From positions 3,216,001 through 3,280,000 of the forward strand of contig JACVTC010000002.1 of assembly GCA_016946835.1 (NCBI GenBank): a stretch of DNA of 64,000 bases. Direction: 5' to 3'. Below the pieces are notes generated by a model, which did no database searches, was not told the DNA's origin, and saw only the letters and a program-made list of their open reading frames with translations. Both the position numbers and the translations under genes were made by a program. Of this stretch, positions 58,069-64,000 are shown one piece after another; the first letter of the stretch is position 1, and each line of letters begins with the position of its first letter. Source of the DNA: Neocallimastix lanati (nom. inval.). Its lineage: Eukaryota > Neocallimastigomycota > Neocallimastigomycetes > Neocallimastigales > Neocallimastigaceae.

Positions 58069-60465
58069 TTATTGTTCAATTTCTAAAGCAAATTTGTAGA
58101 CATTGGTAGCACTTAATTCTAATTCTTTTCTAGTTAAGGTGTTGTTCTTTAAAGCACTGAGGATATTTTCATAATCCTTTTGAGATCCTAGCATGAAAAG
58201 ATCACCACCAGCTTTAAATAACTCCATCGGAAGTTTCTTGTGGATATTTATTATTTTTATCAGCAGTGCCCATCCAATCGATCGTAACAAGACCATCAAA
58301 TCCAAATTCAATTTTTAAAATATCAACATTTAATTCTTTACTTTGGTTAGTGTGAACACCATTAATTAAATTGAAGGAAGTCATAACAGCTCTTGGATGA
58401 GAATCTCTAATACACATTTCAAATCCTCTTAAGCAAATTATTCTTAAGGCTCTTTCTGAAACATGACTGTTACTACCATAACGGTTAGTTTCTTGACCAT
58501 TAGCAGCATAGTGTTTAATAGTAACAAATCTTTGTGGGTGGCTTTGTACTCCCTTAGTAATAGCAGTAGCAAAAGTACCACTAATGAATGGATCTTCAGA
58601 ATAGTATTCAAAGTTTCTTCCATTTAAGATACTTCTGTGAATATTTAAGGCAGGAGCGAGCAATAAATCAATTTTAAATAATTCCATTTCAGCACCAATA
58701 ATATAGCCATTTCAGTAAATTCTTTATTCCATGTTTGAGCAAGAGCAGTACCAATTGGAATGGCAGTAGTGTATTGATGTAAAACTTCCGCATTTTCTGG
58801 AGCTTCATTATTTCCACCAAGGAAAGCTTTAATAAAATCTGGGAAGAATTCAAACAAAGAGGCATTAGGATTATCAATGGGGTGATTTCCACTTTCATCA
58901 GTATAATAATCTTTTGAAATTCTTAAATCAGCTGGACCATCGGAAAATAAGATTGGCTCTAAACCAGCGACTTTAGAAGTTCCATCAGCAGCACCAGCAG
59001 CACCAAATGGATCCTTATCACTGTCTTCATAAGAACCAATAACTATTTTAGCTATTTCTTCATCAGTCATTTCTTTAACAGCTTTAGCAATTTCAAATTT
59101 CTTGTTGTATTTAACAACTTTTTGTTTAATACTTGATGGATCAAGAGTGAATTTTTTAACTAATTTTAAATCTTCCTTCTTTCTTTGACCTTTTGGAACA
59201 TAATCTTTAAATTCTGGTTGACCCATTTTGTTGGCAACCTTTATAACATTAATTCTAGATTTAACTATGATATTAAAACATGGTTTAGTGTTTCTACTAG
59301 AATTACCAATACGAACAATGTAAGAACCCTTATCTAAGATGTAGGTAACAGTCTTAGTATCGTAACTAGCAAAATCAGATAATTTAGAACTTAATTTAAG
59401 AGTGGTCTTTTTTGATGGCTTTAATTCTTTAGTTTTGGCAAATCCAACCAATATCTGGTATGGTTCATCTAAAGTGGTATTTGGTTTAGATAAATAGAGT
59501 TCTAAAACTTCCTTGCCTTTGAATTTACCAATATTTTTTACAGAGGCTATAACTTCAAACTTTTCACCTTTAAATTGGCAGATATGATATCAAATTTGAA
59601 ATCGGTGTAATCTAAACCAAAACAGAATGGGAACATAACATTAGCATTTTCTGTATCAAAGTAACGATAACCAACATAGACACCTTCTTTGTAATGAGTA
59701 TCATTATCATCACCGAAATCACCAATGGTTGGATAATCTTCAAATTTAGTCCAAGTAGTAGTAAGTTTACCAGATGGATATTTATTACCAATAATAATAT
59801 CAACTAAAGCTTTAGAAGTATTAACACCAAGTTGAGATAAAACTAAAATATTTTTAACGAGGTCAAGACCAGATAAATCAACTGGACCACCAGTGTTTAA
59901 AACAAGAATAAATTTTTTAAATCCTTTAGCTAAATCAGTGATCATTTTTGTTTCAGTATCAGTAAGGTAAACATCACCTTTTATGACATTTCTATTGGTA
60001 CCTTCACCCGAAATTCTAGATAAAACATAGACAGCAAAGTTACCTTTTTTAACATATGGAATAATATATTCTGGTTCTGGCATAGAGACACCCATTAATC
60101 CCATGATATTGGCTATAACTTCTGGATCATTATGTAACTTCTTTTAATAGGCTTCCTTAGCTTCAGTGTAGAATTTATCATAAGCTTACGAATAATCAGT
60201 AGTCATAACTTTGAAACCAGCATTAATGAAAGCTTGTTTAAATGGTTTCAAAAGAACGAGAATTAAAATCACCAGAACTAGTACCACCCTTGACAGTTCT
60301 TCTACCACCATTACTATATGAGTACACTTTCTTAAATTCTTTTTTTCCAATTGGGAAGTCACCATTTCTTCTTAATAAAACCGTACATTCAGCAATGTAT
60401 TTATCGAGAGTATTAATATGGTCGATTTCATATTAATTCTTATTCCATTTTCATTTTTTTGCAGT
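58069..60465 (-). pseudogene. GH3 beta-glucosidase pseudogene, inverted domain order
   Basis: GH3 enzymes release glucose from cellobiose and other beta-glucosides. The coding order here is the GH3 C-terminal alpha/beta domain first (NSRSF... to YVGYRYFDT, about 60420-59600), then a fibronectin-III-like domain ending YIVRIGNSSRNT (near 59290), then the catalytic barrel (FSDGPADLRI, GTALAQTWN, LLAPALNIHRS, GRNFEYYSEDP, TIKHYAANGQE, and the nucleophile Asp in GLVTIDWMG near 58275). This inverted order is known for Butyrivibrio and Ruminococcus albus enzymes. I count at least four frameshifts (near 60245, 59585, 58700, 58225), in-frame TAA at 60188-60186 and 60146-60144, and another TAA near 60435. 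It is less AT-rich than its surroundings. Horizontal origin from rumen bacteria is inferred. Several frameshifts could be assembly errors, but the stops argue for a true pseudogene. Confidence 0.85.
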
Positions 60466-60488
60466 AGTGTCTATTTTTTCTTATATTA

Positions 60489-60527
<39 letters not shown>

Positions 60528-60929
60528 AGTTATATTAATATAATTTTATTCAATATAAAATTTATTGTAATTTTTTTATTAAAAATGAAAATTTTTATTA
60601 CCACTCTTCTTAGATGATATAACTAATACTAAATTAATAAAAAAAAGAGCTAATGAAATTAAATTATATCTCGTCATTTTTTTTATTTTATTTAATATTC
60701 AATTTCAATTATTTATTTTTAATTTTTATCTTATTAATAAATAATTATATTATTATTTTAATATTAGTTTTAAATATAAATAATAGTTACATATATAATA
60801 ATTATTTCTATTTATATATTTTTTCTATTATTATTGTTATTATTATTATTACTATTATTATAATATTTTTAAGGTATATTATCCTAAATACTTTCATCAA
60901 TGTTTATTTTGTTTAATTTTTAATTTTAT

Positions 60930-61060
60930 TAAAATTCAATTGAAAATGAAAGTTATTATGAGAAACATTTATTCTATTTTCTAATCAAAAATCAATTAAA
61001 AATGAAAGTTTTTATAAGAAAATTTTACTTTATTTTTCTAATCAATTTTGTAATAAAAAT
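60930..61060. repeat. Imperfect tandem duplication of about 65 bp
   Basis: Two diverged units share AATCAATT/TTCAATT, AAAATGAAAGTT, TAT.AGAAA and TTTTTCTAATCAA in the same order; an AAAATGAAAATTTTTATTA relative lies at about 60582-60600. Confidence 0.6.
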
Positions 61061-62078
61061 AGTATTCGGAATACATTGGATGATACCAATGTTAATTAAC
61101 TTTAATATATCATTTATTATTTAATTAATAAGTTGAAACTTATAAAATTAACTAAAATAATTTAAATGCTTCTTCTAAATAATATATATATATAATATAT
61201 TTATTATAAAGAAAATTTAACATTATCTTTTATTTAAAATATAAATAAAATATATTTTATAATAATTTTAAAATAATTGAAATATTAATGAATAATTTAA
61301 TAACTGTAATTATATTAAAAATAAATAAAAAAAAAAAATAATAATTATGGTTTTTAAAAAAGAAGATATTTTTTAATAAATATTTAATACTATTCTTATT
61401 TTAAAAAATAATATTAATAAATGATTAATAACATTTAACAATTTTAATTATATTTAAATAAAAAAATATTAATTATGGTTTTTATGGTAGGAATAATTAT
61501 TAATAATATACATAATTCATTATTTTTTTACAAATTTAAATAATATATATATTAAAAAAAAAAGAAAAAAAAATATAATTATATGTATATATGTATATAT
61601 ATATTAATAAAAAAAAGGAATAATAAATAAGAGAAAAAAAATATAACTTTTTTTTTTTTTTTTTTGTAAATTATAAGAGTTATACTATTTAATAATATAT
61701 TGTTTTATATATACATATTACACATATATCTCTATTTATTTGTTTTTTGTTGCTAAAAGGAAATATATATATATAAAATGGATTATGTAATATTATAGGA
61801 ACATTAATATTAATAATCCTTAAAAATAATAATGTTATATATTTATTCCGAGATTTCAATATTCTTTCATTACTTTTCTTTACTATTGGTTACCAAAATA
61901 ACTATATTTATTTGACAATAAAGTTCCCATGGATCAATTGAATATTTACATAATATAATTAAGATTTATAATTTCTCATAAATATATATTAATATTATAT
62001 GTATATTAATATTTATTATAATTATTTAAATAATTAACTATAAAATATTTTAATATTAAAGATTAACTATTATTTGCT

Positions 62079-62205
62079 TATTTTATTTTATTTTATTTTA
62101 TTTTATTTTATTTTATTTTATTTTATTTTATTTTATTTTATTTTATTTTATTTTATTTTATTTTATTTTATTTTATTTTATTTTATTTTATTTTATTTTA
62201 TTTTA
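62079..62205. repeat. TTTTA pentanucleotide microsatellite
   Basis: About 25 uninterrupted TTTTA units. Confidence 0.97.
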
Positions 62206-62439
62206 TAATATTTTTTTTTTTTTTACAAAAAATTACTTTCATAATTATTTTTAATTTACTAAATATATATTTAAAATATATATTTATATATATATTATAT
62301 TATAAATATATATATATATAATATTTAAATGTATTATTTTCAAATATATTTTTTCAATGTATTTGATAATAATAAAAAAAAAAAATTCACTATTAATGAA
62401 TATATTAATAGCATTTAATAACTTTCATTTTATTTTATT

Positions 62440-62765
62440 TATTTTTTTTATTTTTGGTGTATATTTTAAGCCCCCCTTCCTCAAGGGTATGGGAATATTG
62501 AGGTAGTCACAACACTTCTGTATGATTTCACATAGACAGATAATGACTCTGCTGGACGGCCTTACTGAGTGTTCGATATTGGTACCTTGACATGAATATT
62601 ATTGATGAGAATTTTCTAGTACGCTTTTTCTGGGAGTGCTTCCCCAGTTCCAAACTTCCCTTTAAAACTAGAACATTATAACCTTACCAAATGAGAATCG
62701 TAGCTCCTTTAATAATTGCATATAATTTAGAAAGATTGTAATTTGACAAAAACCGTCAATAAACT
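62440..62765 (-). repeat. A-tailed dispersed repeat, copy B
   Basis: Reverse-complement relative of 540-860. Both have AAGGGAGCT/AAAGGAGCT, AAAGGGAAGTTNGGAAC, GAAGCACTCC, TACTAGAAAA and ACACTCAGTAAGG in the same order, and both end with CCNTGAGG plus a G-run. On the minus strand copy B then enters an A-rich tail (62460 downward, AAAATAAAAAAAATAAAT). Divergence between the copies shows both are old. Confidence 0.65.
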
Positions 62766-63179
62766 TTTCCTTTTCACTAAAATTTTAAATTTATTAGTTT
62801 TTTTTTCAAAAACTTATTTTTTTAATAATAATACATGATTTAATATTCTTATATTCATATAAAATAATACTGAACTAATAATAATTTTTTTTTATCACGA
62901 AAACTTATGATATAAATATTTATGTTAAGATTATTGTTGTTAAGAATTATTTTAATATTGTTTTGTTTTAGAAGAATATCTTATGAATATCAAAAAACTA
63001 ATTTAAGATATTATAAAATATAAAAATTATTATAAAATTATAATTGTAACTATGAAAATAAAAATAATATATAAAAATATTTATAAAAATAATTTTTTTA
63101 TAATATGAAGTTAATTAGAATATATATAAAATTATTCCTGTATAATAATTGTTATTAATATAAAATTAGCTATTTAATT

Positions 63180-63970
63180 TTGAATCATAAAAATTATTAA
63201 TTAATTGCATCTATCGTGTAATAGAAAATCTGTGCTCATTTTCAAATGATCATTACTCATTTATTGTTCGAGTTAAGAGTATGTTTTTAATACCATTGCA
63301 TGGCATATTCAGAAACTGTATTCAGAATTGCTCTAGCTTGGAAAATTTTAGAATCTAAAGCTGCAACTAATTTTTGATTAATAATTTTAGTATTGTTTAC
63401 ATTTGAATTTTTTATTAATTATTTTTATTGAGTGAATATTGTTATTCTAGAGGGTTAATTTGTAAAGAGATTTCAGGTGAATTAAAAATAAATTGAGATT
63501 ACATTATTTGACAAGAAGAAGACTTTACATCAGGAAACTTTAAATTTATTATAGTTGACGTTTTTATTGTAGAGAATTTCAAAGACGACTTGATTATCAA
63601 TACCTTTATGAGGTATTCTATTGGGAATATAGTTGACTGTGCATATAGCATTTTCCTAAAATTTGTGATGCAATTTAGTAACTCTAGGGGTAGTAATGGC
63701 TACTAATATAAAAGTATAATTAAAATGTTCACAATGGCTATTCTGTTGTGGGTTGTAAGATACTATAAATTGTTGAATTAAATACTCATCATCGCAAAAG
63801 TAAAATTAATTATTATCAGAACTTATATATTTAATATTTTTATTGTGTATATTATTGACCTTATTATACTATTCTCTCTTCTTACACTTATAACCTAATC
63901 TTTTATCTTTATTATCTTCTCTGTTATAATTTCTCATTTTGTTATTTTTTTTAATATAACTCGCTTCTGC
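63180..63970 (-). pseudogene. Ty1/copia retrotransposon remnant (gag zinc-knuckle scrap plus integrase)
   Basis: On the minus strand, 63790-63530 reads FIVSYNPQQNSHCEHFNYT, a stop where Trp is expected, then AICTVNYIPNRIPHKGIDNQ and VFEILYNKNVNYNKFKVS. This is the end of a copia integrase (consensus YNPQQNGxxERxNxT...WxEAxxTAxYIxNRxPHKG...PFExxYxxKxxxxxLKVFG). Just upstream (63900-63850), GYKCKKRE resembles a decayed gag zinc knuckle, so most of gag-pol between the two seems deleted. Multiple stops make it non-functional. The element probably continues past the window end. Confidence 0.7.
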
Positions 63971-64000
63971 CTTGGTAATACTATTCTCTCTATTTTTATT

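Larger units (their letters stand above)
60490..62440. other. AT-rich spacer between GH3 pseudogene and repeat copy B
   Basis: Holds a run of about 37 A's (60490-60526), an imperfect duplication of about 65 bp (60930-61060) and the TTTTA array. No gene seen. Confidence 0.5.

Noticed and set aside
58214-58687. MCIRDS peptide in the GH3 frame, which recalls the Nextera transposase adapter
   Set aside because: The DNA reads ATGTGTATTAGAGATTC, not the adapter ATGTGTATAAGAGACAG, and the residues fit the GH3 family segment before HPxAVMTS.

Overview
The window looks like nuclear DNA of a zoosporic fungus, most likely an anaerobic gut fungus (Neocallimastigomycota). This is inferred from: extreme A+T content, with long poly-A/poly-T runs and TTA, TTTA, TTTTA and TTATTTA arrays between genes; many short AT-only introns of GTAAGT/GTATGT...TAG type; asparagine homopolymers in regulatory proteins; an intact intraflagellar-transport gene (IFT139), so the organism builds a flagellum; a decayed GH3 beta-glucosidase of the inverted-domain type known from rumen bacteria; and MULE, LINE and copia remnants.

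Layout. 1-4000: transposon scrap (an A-tailed dispersed repeat, then a decayed LINE reverse transcriptase on the minus strand). 5387-9226 (-): three-exon forkhead transcription factor. 9227-26935: about 17.7 kb with no gene I can support, only AT-rich repeats. 26940-27200: MULE transposase fragment. 27608-30500 (+): DCC1, seven exons. 31404-41705 (-): IFT139/TTC21, 24 exons, reconstructed in frame throughout. 42928-44112 (-): ICMT-like membrane methyltransferase with an in-frame TAG near its C-terminus. 45213-45794 (+): PSF1, intronless. 46626-48242 (+): Sm protein F, four exons. 49875-52093 (-): AGFG-type ArfGAP, four exons. 52094-64000: repeat-rich tail with a poly-A retroposon-like element, a tRNA-derived SINE candidate, a GH3 pseudogene, a second inverted copy of the A-tailed repeat, and a decayed copia gag/integrase remnant.

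Working links. DCC1 (clamp-loader subunit for replication and cohesion) and PSF1 (GINS subunit of the CMG helicase) both act at replication forks. SmF is a core spliceosomal protein in a genome where most genes here need heavy splicing. IFT139 serves the zoospore flagellum and the ArfGAP serves vesicle traffic. They are separate eukaryotic transcription units, not an operon. Exon boundaries were read by eye from splice motifs, reading frame and remembered family sequences; none was checked by RNA or database search.
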